NCBI GenBank assembly: GCA_963791455.1
Contig: CAWBSM010000003.1
Location: 372,001 to 436,000, forward strand
DNA: 64,000 nucleotides
Direction: 5' to 3'
Source of the DNA: Bog-473 sp963791455
Lineage (GTDB): Bacteria; Actinomycetota; Acidimicrobiia; Acidimicrobiales; RAAP-2
Shown: positions 54,525 through 62,968 of the stretch, piece by piece
How positions within the stretch are numbered: position 1 is the first letter of the stretch
Layout of the letters: the number at the start of each line of letters is the position of its first letter
Made by a program: the position numbers and the translations under genes
The notes under the pieces: generated by a model
Told to the model about the DNA's origin: nothing
The model's database searches: none
The model's input: the letters and a program-made list of their open reading frames with translations, nothing else

Positions 54525-56267
54525 TCAGGTGCCGCTTTGGGCGGGCGACGGATAAATGGGCGTCCGCTCGCCCGGTGGCGGCGTGGTGTACAGCGCCACC
54601 GCCCCCGCCTTCTGAAACGCCCTGGTCGACTCGGTCGGCCACTGGCCCGGAAGGTGGCGCTTCCCACCATCGACGTACTCGTAGAGCCCCGTGCCGGACC
54701 GGCCCAGCTCATCGGGTCCCGAGATCGACGGATTCCACCAGACCTCTGTGGCGTCGTCGACGCCGCCGTAGTCGGTTCCGGCCCAGATCCCATGATTGCC
54801 GTAGGACAGCGACGGCTGGGTGATGGCGTGGGGCGTGGGGGCGGCGGCGAATAACGCCTTCTTGAAGTTCTGAGCCGTCAGGTCAGGTCCGACCCCCTGG
54901 ATGACGGCATAGAACAACGCGTCGTCGATGACCGACACGGCTGCGCCGGTCAGGTCGGGTGGCTTGTGGCCGAAGTACCATTCATACAGGGTGATGGCAC
55001 CGGTGACCCCGGTGCGGGCCGCACCGAATGACACACCGAAGGCGTGCGCCCACTGCCGCTGGTCGTAGGTCCGGCCGAAGGCGGCGGTGTCGGTCAGCGC
55101 CGAGCCGGAGACGATCCACTCGGGGAAGTAATTCTGGGCCGTCGCAGCGCGGGTCAGCGTCTGGGGCGCGATGGGATCGCCCGAGAAGATCACCGAGGTC
55201 ACCCCGGCCGCTTTGAGCTTGGCGATGAGCGCCGGGGCCTGAGTCTGCAGGTCGGTGGGCGATGCGTACGTCACGTACTGGGCCACGTTGATGCCGGCCG
55301 AGGTGAAGCTCTTCTGCCAGTCAGTGAGCAGCGTGGCCGAGTCGGCCCCGTTGACCAGGTCGATCATGCCGAACTTACGTTTCTGTTTCGTGAGGTCGCC
55401 CTCACCGGCGAAGGTGGCGTCCTTCCCATTGACCTGCTTCTTGAGGAATTCCGTCACATGGACGATCGACTGCTGGGGCAGCATCCCGAGCGACCAGACG
55501 TACGGGGACCGCTGTTGGAAGTAACTGTTGGTGTCGCCGTCCCCGCAGTCGATGCACAGCACATGGCGGGCGGCGAGCTCGTCGGCGAACGACGGGGTGA
55601 GGATGGGGCCGCCCCAGACCGCGAAGGGCTTGATGTCGGTGGCGATGGTCACCGCGTCGGCCCGCGCTGAGACGGGATCGTCCGAGACTCCCGTCGCCGT
55701 GTAGGGGACCAGCACCACCTTGCGGCCGTAGGTCTCGAAGAAGTGGTTGTAGAACGTGACCCAGTCCTGCATGGTCTCGATGTTCTGGGCGTTGGTCGCC
55801 GTGTCCTTGACGGCCGATTCGATGTAGTTGAGGATCGGGTCGTTGGCCTGAGGCACGTAGTAGACGACCTTGATGGTCGAGGCCGTCACGCCCTGCGTGG
55901 TATTGCCGCCGTTGTTCGCCGTGAACGGCGCGTAGCACGCGCCGGCGAAGAAGCTCGGGTACTTCAACGTGCCGGTCGGCACATTGCAGCGACTGCCCCA
56001 GTTGATCGAGCCGACCTTGCCCTCCGCCTTGGCCTGCGAGAAGGACAGCACCCCGGCCGGGGCAGCCGGGGCGGCAGTCGCGCTCCTGGTCGAGCGCGTG
56101 CTGGCCTGGGCAGGGAGCGTGGTGCCCACCATCGTGCCGATGACGGCCAGGGCGGCCACGACAGTGAGCAGCCGGCCGAAGGGCCTCACGGTACGGGACT
56201 CGACCAGCGCGGTGACCTGAGTTACAGCATCGTATCCTCCCCCGGGCATCTGGCGAACTGTACCCAC
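54525..56267 (-). CDS. Substrate-binding protein of Liv-type system 2
   Basis: 580 residues from GTG 56267, seven bases after GGGAGG; the TTG at 56303, which overlaps the upstream stop, is an alternative. Signal segment FGRLLTVVAALAVIGTMVGT then a low-complexity linker. The ligand-binding part has paired lobes with ASTIKVVYYVPQAND, RHVLCIDCGDGDTN, GVTSVIFSGDPIAPQTLTR and YFPEWIVSGSALTDTAAFGR. The protein is intact here, unlike its paralogue at 7636-9376, and both are unusually long for Liv-type binding proteins. It is the last gene of the operon. Confidence 0.9.
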   Translation of the reverse strand: MGTVRQMPGGGYDAVTQVTALVESRTVRPFGRLLTVVAALAVIGTMVGTTLPAQASTRSTRSATAAPAAPAGVLSFSQAKAEGKVGSINWGSRCNVPTGTLKYPSFFAGACYAPFTANNGGNTTQGVTASTIKVVYYVPQANDPILNYIESAVKDTATNAQNIETMQDWVTFYNHFFETYGRKVVLVPYTATGVSDDPVSARADAVTIATDIKPFAVWGGPILTPSFADELAARHVLCIDCGDGDTNSYFQQRSPYVWSLGMLPQQSIVHVTEFLKKQVNGKDATFAGEGDLTKQKRKFGMIDLVNGADSATLLTDWQKSFTSAGINVAQYVTYASPTDLQTQAPALIAKLKAAGVTSVIFSGDPIAPQTLTRAATAQNYFPEWIVSGSALTDTAAFGRTYDQRQWAHAFGVSFGAARTGVTGAITLYEWYFGHKPPDLTGAAVSVIDDALFYAVIQGVGPDLTAQNFKKALFAAAPTPHAITQPSLSYGNHGIWAGTDYGGVDDATEVWWNPSISGPDELGRSGTGLYEYVDGGKRHLPGQWPTESTRAFQKAGAVALYTTPPPGERTPIYPSPAQSGT

Positions 56268-56299
56268 CCGACGGCCTCCCGGCTGGTCGCTAGCGGCGC

Positions 56300-59200
56300 T
56301 CAAGAGGCGGGAGCGGGCTTCGGGCCCGGAACCGTGTCGGACCGCGCGATGGCCGTTGCGTTCTCACCCAGGTACGAGGCGATGACCAGGGGGTCGCGCA
56401 GGACGGCGTCGGGCGTTCCCTCGACCAGGAGACTTCCCTGGTCCAAGGCGATCAGGCGATCGGCCATGCCGGCCAGGAGGGGCATGTCGTGCTCAATTAC
56501 CACCAGGCCGGCGCCGAGCATGTCCCGGATGCGGATGAGCAACGGCCCGAGCGCCTCGGACTCCCGCTGGGCGATGCCGCTCGAGGGTTCATCGAGGAGC
56601 ACCACCGAGGGGCGGTGGGCCACCACGCAGGCCATGTCGACGACACGGCGCGTCCCGGTCGAGAGCTCCCGAATCAGCTTGGACCGGTACGCCTCCAGAC
56701 TCAGCAACTCGATGAGCTCATCGACAGCAGTCCGGAGCCTGCGCTCCGAGCCCATCCAGGCCCACAGATGGGGGGCCCCGTGGGGTGGGCCGGCGACGTC
56801 GGGCCATCGTTTCAACGCCACCGTGATGGTCTCCTCGACCGTCATGGCGGGGAAGAGCATTGCGTCCTGGAAGGAGCGGCCCAGGCCGAGGCGGGCCCGC
56901 CGGTCTGGCCCGGCTCGGGTGACGTCGGTCCCGCCGAGCCGGACCACCCCGCTGTCGGCGCGGGTGAAGCCGGAGATCAGGTCCAACAGCGTCGTCTTGC
57001 CGGCACCGTTGGGGCCGATGACCCCCACGATTTCGGCCGGGGCGACCAACAGCGTCACGTCGCTGACCGCCTTGATCCCACCGAAGCGGACCGAGAGGCC
57101 CCGGGCCTCCAGAGCCGGTATGGCGTTCCCATCCGCTGGGCCGGGTGACGCCGACACCCGCGCCGCCGTTGTTGGGGCCGCCACCGCCCCGTTCCCTCGA
57201 AGGGGTCCGGGCACCAGCGGCCCCCGGGCGGCATCGGTCCGGGTGGCGGCGCCTTCCAGGAAGACCGAGCGCAAGATGTCGGGTCGCTCCAAGAGCTCCG
57301 AGGTCGGTCCGTGGAACCGAATTTCGCCCTTCTCCATGAAATAGGCGGTCTGCGCCATCGACAGCGCGAGGTTCACCGACTGCTCCACCAGGATCACCGT
57401 GGTGCCGCGTGAGCGGATGAGCTCAATGATGGGGAGCAGCTGCTCGACGACCACCGGCGCCAAGCCGAGGCTGAGCTCGTCAATGAGCAAGAGCCGGGGT
57501 CGAGCCAGGAAGGCCATGGATAAGGCCAGCATCTGCTGCTGGCCTCCCGAGAGGTTGGCGGCGGGATCGCCGAGGCGGCTGGCCAACGCGGGGAACATGT
57601 CCAACACCTCGGTGACGCGTTGGGCGTTCTGCTGGCGACGGTGACGGTCGAGCCAGCCGGCCACCCGCAGGTTCTCTTCCACCGAGAGCCCGGGGAACAC
57701 CCCTTGGCCGCCGGGCACCTGGGTGATACCAAATGAGGCGATCTCGTTGGGCGGCGCGTGGGTGATGTCCCGGCCGTCGAATATGACCGCCCCCTTGTCC
57801 GCCTCCACCACGCCGCAGATCGACTTGAGGAGGGTGGACTTGCCCGCGCCGTTGGTGCCGAGCAGGGCGATGATCTCGCCCTCGTCAACTTCGAGGTCGA
57901 CGTCGAAGAGGACCTGGACCTGGCCGTAGTACACGTTGAGTCCCCGCACCAGCAACAACTTGACCTGACCTTCGCGGCGGGCGAAGAGGACCTCGGAGCG
58001 GGCGGCGGCCAACGTCCGGACCTGGGTGATGTCCCGGTCAATGACTCGTCCGGCGGTCGAGAGGATCAGGCCCCCGATCAAGAACACGGGCACCATGATC
58101 AGCATGCCGATCCGGATGCCGGCGGTGTCGGCGATGGCCCCGACGATGGGCAGGATGATCAATCCCGGGATCACCCAGATGGCGCCCATAGAGAAGCCCA
58201 GGGACCTCGAGCGGGCCGGGATGGCCAAGGAGAGCGACCCGAAGATGCCGGCGCCGATGGCCGCCAGCGAGGCCGTGACGGCCATGTTGACCACGATGGT
58301 GACCCACAGGATCGGCACCAGGGCGAAGAGCACGAGAAGCCCTGCGGCGAACGCGGCGACGACCGCCAGAAAGCGGATGATCAGCCCCGGATCCTTGACG
58401 ATCAGCTTGCTGCCCACATGGGCGCCGATGGCCAGGCCGACGAGCTGCGCCGGCTCGGCCGCAGCCGCCACCCAACCCCGCTGGACGACGTCGAGTCCGA
58501 ACTTCTGCTGGTAGAGCAGCGAAGCCAGTGAGGCGAAACCCACCAGTGAAGCGGCGAGGAAGGGTAAGGCGAAGAAGATCCGCCGCAGGCTCTCGACCTT
58601 CCACACCGTGCGCCAACCCTCGGCAAACGACGGCGGCGGCTCTTCGGTCAACAGGGCGTCGGTGACACCCATGGCCATCCGCTCCTGGATCCCCCGGCTG
58701 GGCTCCCTCAAGCGCAGGCCGAGGAGGACCAGGATCATCACCGGAACGGAGAGCACAATGAACGGCGCCCGCCACCCGAACCAGGCGGCCAGCAGGCCGG
58801 CCAGGATCGGGCCGACGAAGGCACCCACGGCGTTGGAGCCGAAGTAGAAGCTGTAGACCCGGGGCCGCGAATTGATCGGGTACCAGTCGGCGATCAGCGG
58901 GTTGTGGGTGGGGCCGACCGTGGCTTTCCCGACGCCGGCTCCCGATTGCATGAGTACGAGCATCCACGCGGCGACGGCCAGGCCGGTTCCGAAGACGAAG
59001 CCTGCGAAGATGGTGGCGCCGAGCAGCATGAGGCGAACCCGGTTGTGACGATCGGCCGCCTGGGCGATCGGCACCTGCAACCCCAGGCCCACCACGGCGG
59101 CGACCGCCACCACCGAGAGAATGCCCGCATTCGACAGATGGAAGGCGTCACGAATGTTGGGCAGCAGGATCCCGAATGACGTGTCGTTCATCTGGGTCAC

Positions 59201-59350
59201 CATGTTGAGTCCGAACAGAATGAGCAACGCGTACACCGGACCACCACCGGTGATGTCGCCGAGCCAGTGGCTCGGGTGCCGGATGGCCGCCCTGACCCGT
59301 GGCCCGATCGGGGCGGACGGCGGCGGTGCCACGGGAGGAGGCGAGATCAC
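56300..59350 (-). CDS. MFS transporter fused to LivF- and LivG-like ATPases, second copy
   Basis: 1016 residues from GTG 59350, overlapping the permease stop (GTGA). The N-terminal 30 residues are proline-rich. MFS domain at about residues 30-460 (QAADRHNRVRLMLLGATIF, YPINSRPRVYSFYFG, GLRLREPSRG). LivF-like ATPase at about 465-700 with Walker A LGTNGAGKSTLLKS and signature LSGGQQQMLALSMA. LivG-like ATPase at about 745-1000 with Walker A GPNGAGKTTLLDLIS and LSTGTRRVVDMACVVA. It is the same architecture as 9373-12357. The MFS lobe has diverged in loop sequence between the copies but keeps its helices. Confidence 0.93.
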   Translation of the reverse strand: MISPPPVAPPPSAPIGPRVRAAIRHPSHWLGDITGGGPVYALLILFGLNMVTQMNDTSFGILLPNIRDAFHLSNAGILSVVAVAAVVGLGLQVPIAQAADRHNRVRLMLLGATIFAGFVFGTGLAVAAWMLVLMQSGAGVGKATVGPTHNPLIADWYPINSRPRVYSFYFGSNAVGAFVGPILAGLLAAWFGWRAPFIVLSVPVMILVLLGLRLREPSRGIQERMAMGVTDALLTEEPPPSFAEGWRTVWKVESLRRIFFALPFLAASLVGFASLASLLYQQKFGLDVVQRGWVAAAAEPAQLVGLAIGAHVGSKLIVKDPGLIIRFLAVVAAFAAGLLVLFALVPILWVTIVVNMAVTASLAAIGAGIFGSLSLAIPARSRSLGFSMGAIWVIPGLIILPIVGAIADTAGIRIGMLIMVPVFLIGGLILSTAGRVIDRDITQVRTLAAARSEVLFARREGQVKLLLVRGLNVYYGQVQVLFDVDLEVDEGEIIALLGTNGAGKSTLLKSICGVVEADKGAVIFDGRDITHAPPNEIASFGITQVPGGQGVFPGLSVEENLRVAGWLDRHRRQQNAQRVTEVLDMFPALASRLGDPAANLSGGQQQMLALSMAFLARPRLLLIDELSLGLAPVVVEQLLPIIELIRSRGTTVILVEQSVNLALSMAQTAYFMEKGEIRFHGPTSELLERPDILRSVFLEGAATRTDAARGPLVPGPLRGNGAVAAPTTAARVSASPGPADGNAIPALEARGLSVRFGGIKAVSDVTLLVAPAEIVGVIGPNGAGKTTLLDLISGFTRADSGVVRLGGTDVTRAGPDRRARLGLGRSFQDAMLFPAMTVEETITVALKRWPDVAGPPHGAPHLWAWMGSERRLRTAVDELIELLSLEAYRSKLIRELSTGTRRVVDMACVVAHRPSVVLLDEPSSGIAQRESEALGPLLIRIRDMLGAGLVVIEHDMPLLAGMADRLIALDQGSLLVEGTPDAVLRDPLVIASYLGENATAIARSDTVPGPKPAPAS

Positions 59351-60498
59351 GCCGTGGTCTCCACGTGCTCGGCGGCTTCGGCGATCGGGTGCTCGTCGTC
59401 GTGATGGGCCGCTACGTGGTCCTGCGCTGCCGCGAGGAGGTGGCGCTCGGCCGGATCGACGAGATCGGGACCGGCGGCGTGCGGCTCAGCCCTGGCGCGG
59501 TCGGCCAGCAGGCTCGGGACGATGAGCCCCCGCCGAGTGGCCACCCACCGCAGCCCGGCGTCGCGCACCCGGTAGGCCACATCGCTCAGCCCACCCGGCA
59601 CGATCATGAGGACAAGCAGGACGCCGACAGCCGACGCCAGAGCCTGCCAGTCCGCTCCAGGCAGGAACCACTGGCCGCCTTCGAGGTAGATGGCCCCCAG
59701 GCCGGCGCCGAGGAGGGATCCGATGCCACCGACCACGGCGGTGGTGAACACCAGGATGCTCTGGTCCGGTCCGAAGACGGTCGGGGTGAAGGCCTGGAGA
59801 AGGTAGACGTAGAGGCACCCGCCCACCCCGGCGACGAATCCCGACAGTGCGAAGGCGGTGAGCTTGGCCCGAGCCACGTTGATCCCGAAGGACTGCGCCG
59901 CCCGTTCGTTCTCCCGCAAGGCCAAAAGGACCCGGCCGGTCCGGGAGCGGCGCAGACGGCGCACGCCGAACGCCACCGCTACAAGACAGCCCAGACAGAA
60001 GTAGTAGTAGCTCGGCTGGGAGTTGAGATCGATGGCACCGAAGAGGTCCGGGCGGGCCACCCGGTTGACCGGCACCCACGAGAAGTACTGGGGATTGAGG
60101 AGGTAGCTCGTGGTCGCGATGGCAAAGGCCAGCGTGGTCACGGCCGGGAAGAAGCCGCGCAGGCGCAAGGTGGGAAGGCTCACGATCATGGCCACCCCGG
60201 CCCCGGTCAGCCCGGCGATGAGGACGGCCAGGGCCAGATTGAGGTGCCAGGTCTGAGTGGCGTAGGCGCCCGTGGCGGCGCCGAAGGCCACGAACGACAT
60301 CTGACCCAGGGTCAACTGGCCGGCCCATCCGGTGAGCATGACCACCGAGATGGTGATGATGACGAAGATCACGACGGCCGTGGCCTTGAGCTGGTTTCCG
60401 GCGTTCCCCGAGAGCAGCAACGGCAGAGCGAGCACCGCGGCCCCCATGACGAGCCCCCCGACCCAGCGCACGGCTCGGATTTCAATGAGCGAACGCAA
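59347..60498 (-). CDS. LivM-like permease half of system 2 (probably fused to the LivH half, frameshifted)
   Basis: 383 residues if started at TTG 60498. LivM marks are GWAGQLTLGQMSFVAFGAAT, LPTLRLRGFFPAVTTLAFAI and GGIGSLLGAGLGAIYLEGG. The tail (about 55 residues, HAAGPDLVDPAERHLLAAAQ onward) is an extra polar extension. There is no good ribosome site for TTG 60498, and the sequence just upstream matches the LivH end of the fused paralogue in another frame, so this is probably the second half of one protein. Its stop overlaps the downstream fusion start. Confidence 0.85.
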   Translation of the reverse strand: MRSLIEIRAVRWVGGLVMGAAVLALPLLLSGNAGNQLKATAVVIFVIITISVVMLTGWAGQLTLGQMSFVAFGAATGAYATQTWHLNLALAVLIAGLTGAGVAMIVSLPTLRLRGFFPAVTTLAFAIATTSYLLNPQYFSWVPVNRVARPDLFGAIDLNSQPSYYYFCLGCLVAVAFGVRRLRRSRTGRVLLALRENERAAQSFGINVARAKLTAFALSGFVAGVGGCLYVYLLQAFTPTVFGPDQSILVFTTAVVGGIGSLLGAGLGAIYLEGGQWFLPGADWQALASAVGVLLVLMIVPGGLSDVAYRVRDAGLRWVATRRGLIVPSLLADRARAEPHAAGPDLVDPAERHLLAAAQDHVAAHHDDEHPIAEAAEHVETTA

Positions 60499-61520
60499 TT
60501 CGGGGGGACGGGACGGACCTCCTCAGACACGACCCAGGTCGACACGGCGTTGAACCCGACCCGTGACGAGCCGACCCGACGGACCAGCAGCACCGCGATC
60601 ACGACGGCAGCCAGCACTGGGCCGACCAGGCCCGGGTCGGACTCGTTGTTCCACAACACCCCCTGTTGGAGGATGCCGAGGGCCACCGCAGCCAGGGCGA
60701 CAGCGGGCAAATCGACCAGGTTTCCCAGCACCAGCGCGGCCAGTGAGGCCAGGAGCACGGTGAAGCTCAGGTCGAGCCCGAGCGGCAGGCCCAGGATGCC
60801 GGCCTGGAGGAAGACCCCGATGAAGGAGAGCACGGCGGCCACGGCCCACACCACGGTCTGCAGACGCTTGACCGGGATCCCGAGCAGGCTGGCCCGGTCC
60901 GCCCGCTCGGCACTGGCCCGGACGGCGATGCCGATGTTGCTGAAGCGCAGCATCAGGGCCACGCCGAGCAGAGCCAACGGGGCGACGATCAGCGCCACCA
61001 CGTCGTCGGCGGTGAAGACCAACGGGAAGACGGTGAAGGTCAAGGAGATGGGCACGTGCACGACGTTGCTGGTGTTCTGCTGACCCCAGATCAGCGGGAT
61101 GAACAGCGCCGCGGCTCCGAGCAGCTGCGAAAGTCCGATGGTGGCGACGGTCAGTATCAAGCGCGGCGAGTTGAAGAACCTCCGGATGATGACCAGTTCG
61201 ACCAGGCTGCCCACCAGCAGTGACCCCACCAGCCCGACGGTGACGGCCAGGAAGTAGTTCACGCCGGCGTAGACGATCAGCGACACCGCCAGCACCGTCG
61301 GCGCCAGGCCAAGTTGGACTTGGGCAAAATTCAGAATCCGATTGGCCCGGTACACCAAGGCCATCCCCACGGCCACCAGCGCGCCGAGCAATCCGACAAT
61401 GACGCCTTGAAGCATCACCCCCAAAGGCAACGGGAAGAGGATCATCTGCACGGCGAGCACGGCCAGGGCCGGCACGAGTGTGGCTGCGACGAGGCGCAGC
61501 CGCCTTCCCGCTGTCTCCAT
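60369..61520 (-). CDS. LivH-like permease half of system 2, with out-of-frame tail
   Basis: About 383 residues from ATG 61520 (GGGAGG directly upstream, so TTG 61529 is an alternative). LivH marks are MILFPLPLGVMLQGVIVGLL, NRILNFAQVQLGLAPT, PRLILTVATIGLSQLLGAAA and LGIPVKRLQTVVWAVAAVLS. The C-terminal tail after about residue 345 (SEPCAGSGGSSWGPRCSLC) is not transporter-like. It arises where the frame leaves the LivM half at a six-G run (60502-60507); adding one base joins the two halves into a 700-plus-residue LivHM fusion like the one at 12354-14381. Confidence 0.88.
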   Translation of the reverse strand: METAGRRLRLVAATLVPALAVLAVQMILFPLPLGVMLQGVIVGLLGALVAVGMALVYRANRILNFAQVQLGLAPTVLAVSLIVYAGVNYFLAVTVGLVGSLLVGSLVELVIIRRFFNSPRLILTVATIGLSQLLGAAALFIPLIWGQQNTSNVVHVPISLTFTVFPLVFTADDVVALIVAPLALLGVALMLRFSNIGIAVRASAERADRASLLGIPVKRLQTVVWAVAAVLSFIGVFLQAGILGLPLGLDLSFTVLLASLAALVLGNLVDLPAVALAAVALGILQQGVLWNNESDPGLVGPVLAAVVIAVLLVRRVGSSRVGFNAVSTWVVSEEVRPVPPNCVRSLKSEPCAGSGGSSWGPRCSLCRCCSRGTPETSSRPRPS

Positions 61521-61841
61521 GCCTCCCAACGGGTCAGTCCCCCTTACGTCGTCAGGCCGCCCGGTCGCATGGACCGTCGGCGCCCGCTCGAAGGGAGGGC
61601 CGCCACTCTGCGGACCTCTTTGAGCAAGTCCCGCCGGATAGGTGACACCGGCCGATATAGCGCGCCGTTCGTGACGGAGGCGCGTTGAGCAGAAACTAAC
61701 GGGCGGGCTCAGAGTTGTCCACAGGCTGAGCGCAACTCAGGTAACGGTACCGGTCACTAAGGTAAGCGACGCCCGGATCCCCGCTCATCAACGGCGACCA
61801 GTATCCGCGTCCCATTACGTGCGGAACTCGAGTCCCTCGAG

Positions 61842-62096
61842 GTGGCCCGAAGTACGCCACGCGTCGATGAAGTGGGCGACCGGCCCTTCAGCGTATTGGT
61901 GAACCGTCTCGGAGTTGACATCGTCAAGCCCGATTCTTGGGTGCATGCTTTCGTCAAGCGCACGGTCGGGAAGGACCTTGACGACATGGATCTCGTCGCT
62001 GAGATATGCGCTTCAGCCCACCGTGTCGGTCGATCCCCCCGCGAACTCGACGGCGGCAATGGGGAGGGCGAGCGAGGCGGGCCAGGGGCGATCTGA
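61842..62096 (+). pseudogene. Fragment of a HhH-type DNA glycosylase/endonuclease-III-like protein
   Basis: GTG 61842 opens 84 residues containing VDIVKPDSWVHAFVKRTVGK and then LVAEICASAHRVGRSPRELD, which resemble the late part of helix-hairpin-helix DNA-repair enzymes (KPDxWVxxFV pattern). The N-terminal half is absent, and just after RELD a +1 shift would give a more family-like ending. It looks like a decayed C-terminal fragment beside a tRNA integration site. The rest of 61521-62477 has no other gene. Confidence 0.35.
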
Positions 62097-62213
62097 GCAT
62101 GAGCGGTAGGGAGCCTGGGACGGTTGTCAAGACGCCGGATCTGAGAAGCGGTCAACGCTGAAACGCAACCGAGCCTCCGTTCTAGCGTCTGGCCTGAACA
62201 CCACCCCTTGCCG

Positions 62214-62403
62214 TTGCACGCCGGGTCTTGTTGCCCGACGTCCCTTGTTGCACGCTGTTGCCTTGTTGCACGCACGTCCTTGTGCTGTCAGATTTCCCGA
62301 CTGAGGACGCACCCTTCTGGAGCCGTGGTTCGGCCATCGGTCTCAGCCTCGGTGGCTGAGAAAGCGCCGTTTGAGTTGCACGCTGTTGCACGTTTGTTGC
62401 ACG
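62214..62403. repeat. Six direct copies of TTGCACG near the tRNA att site
   Basis: Perfect TTGCACG at 62214, 62248, 62266, 62376, 62386 and 62397, all in the same orientation. The last three starts are 10 and 11 bases apart, close to one helical turn; several copies are extended as TGTTGCACGC. A specific 7-mer is not expected this often in 190 bp. They lie 70-260 bp on the island side of the tRNA-Gly att core. Confidence 0.7.
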
Positions 62404-62474
62404 ACGGCCCATTTCGGCTCGGGAGTCCGGGTCGGCAACGCCACAAGAGTGGTGGCTGACGGGCGGTTTCAGAC

Positions 62475-62520
62475 GAGAGCGGGCGACGGGAATCGAACCC
62501 GCGTTCTCAGCTTGGGAAGC
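62475..62520. repeat. tRNA-Gly 3' half, reference att core (copy C)
   Basis: The segment shared with copies A and B: from the anticodon arm through the discriminator base and three bases past the 3' end of the tRNA gene. This is the classic place where tyrosine-recombinase elements insert and rebuild the tRNA 3' end. Confidence 0.75.
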
Positions 62521-62548
62521 TGATGTTCTGCCTCTGAACTACGCCCGC
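62478..62548 (-). tRNA. tRNA-Gly, anticodon CCC
   Basis: 71 nt. Acceptor stem GCGGGCG pairs with CGCCCGC, D stem GTTC/GAAC, anticodon stem TCAGC/GCTGA around loop TTCCCAA, T arm CGGG-TTCGATT-CCCG. The anticodon is CCC (decodes GGG). No CCA is encoded. All four arms are intact, so this is the functional copy. Confidence 0.95.
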
Positions 62549-62681
62549 GAACCACGGAAGATTACCCGCAGGGCAACCCCAAGTTCGCACTGGCCGAAAA
62601 TTGCCAGGTGTGCCTCGCAAAGTCACCGATTGGCAAAAAAGGTGCCGCGAGAGGATCGGTGAATCCAAGTGGTCCTGCCAG

Positions 62682-62711
62682 TCAGAATCCCAGTGATCAG
62701 AATCCCAGTGA
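62682..62711. repeat. 15-bp perfect tandem duplication
   Basis: TCAGAATCCCAGTGA occurs twice in direct succession, about 260 bp upstream of the oxidoreductase start. It lies in a 420-bp stretch (62549-62968) where I see no gene. Nature unknown; possibly a double operator. Confidence 0.5.
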
Positions 62712-62968
62712 TGCGACTCCGGTGAGGACCTCCGAAAACGCTCAGCGGCCAGGTTCGAGGCCACTCGACAGAGCTTCCAAGGAGCGTCACTCTGAGGCGA
62801 GAACCTGGCGTCCACTCGCACAACTAGGTCCCGGCGTCGCCGCGCCCACTATCCTCTGGGCCGCGCCGAAATCCCAGGTGACGCTCGCACCGCCGTCACC
62901 TACCCCAGTTCGGCTTTCTTCGGAGTAACCGAGAAATCTTTGAAGTAACCAAGGAATAAGGAGCATTC

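Noticed and set aside
62214..62403. CRISPR array
   Set aside because: Repeats are only 7-11 bp with irregular spacing and there are no cas genes.
62127..62412. Small open frames on the minus strand over the TTGCACG repeats
   Set aside because: Their composition follows the repeats (QQG, RAT tracts), no ribosome sites, no family features.
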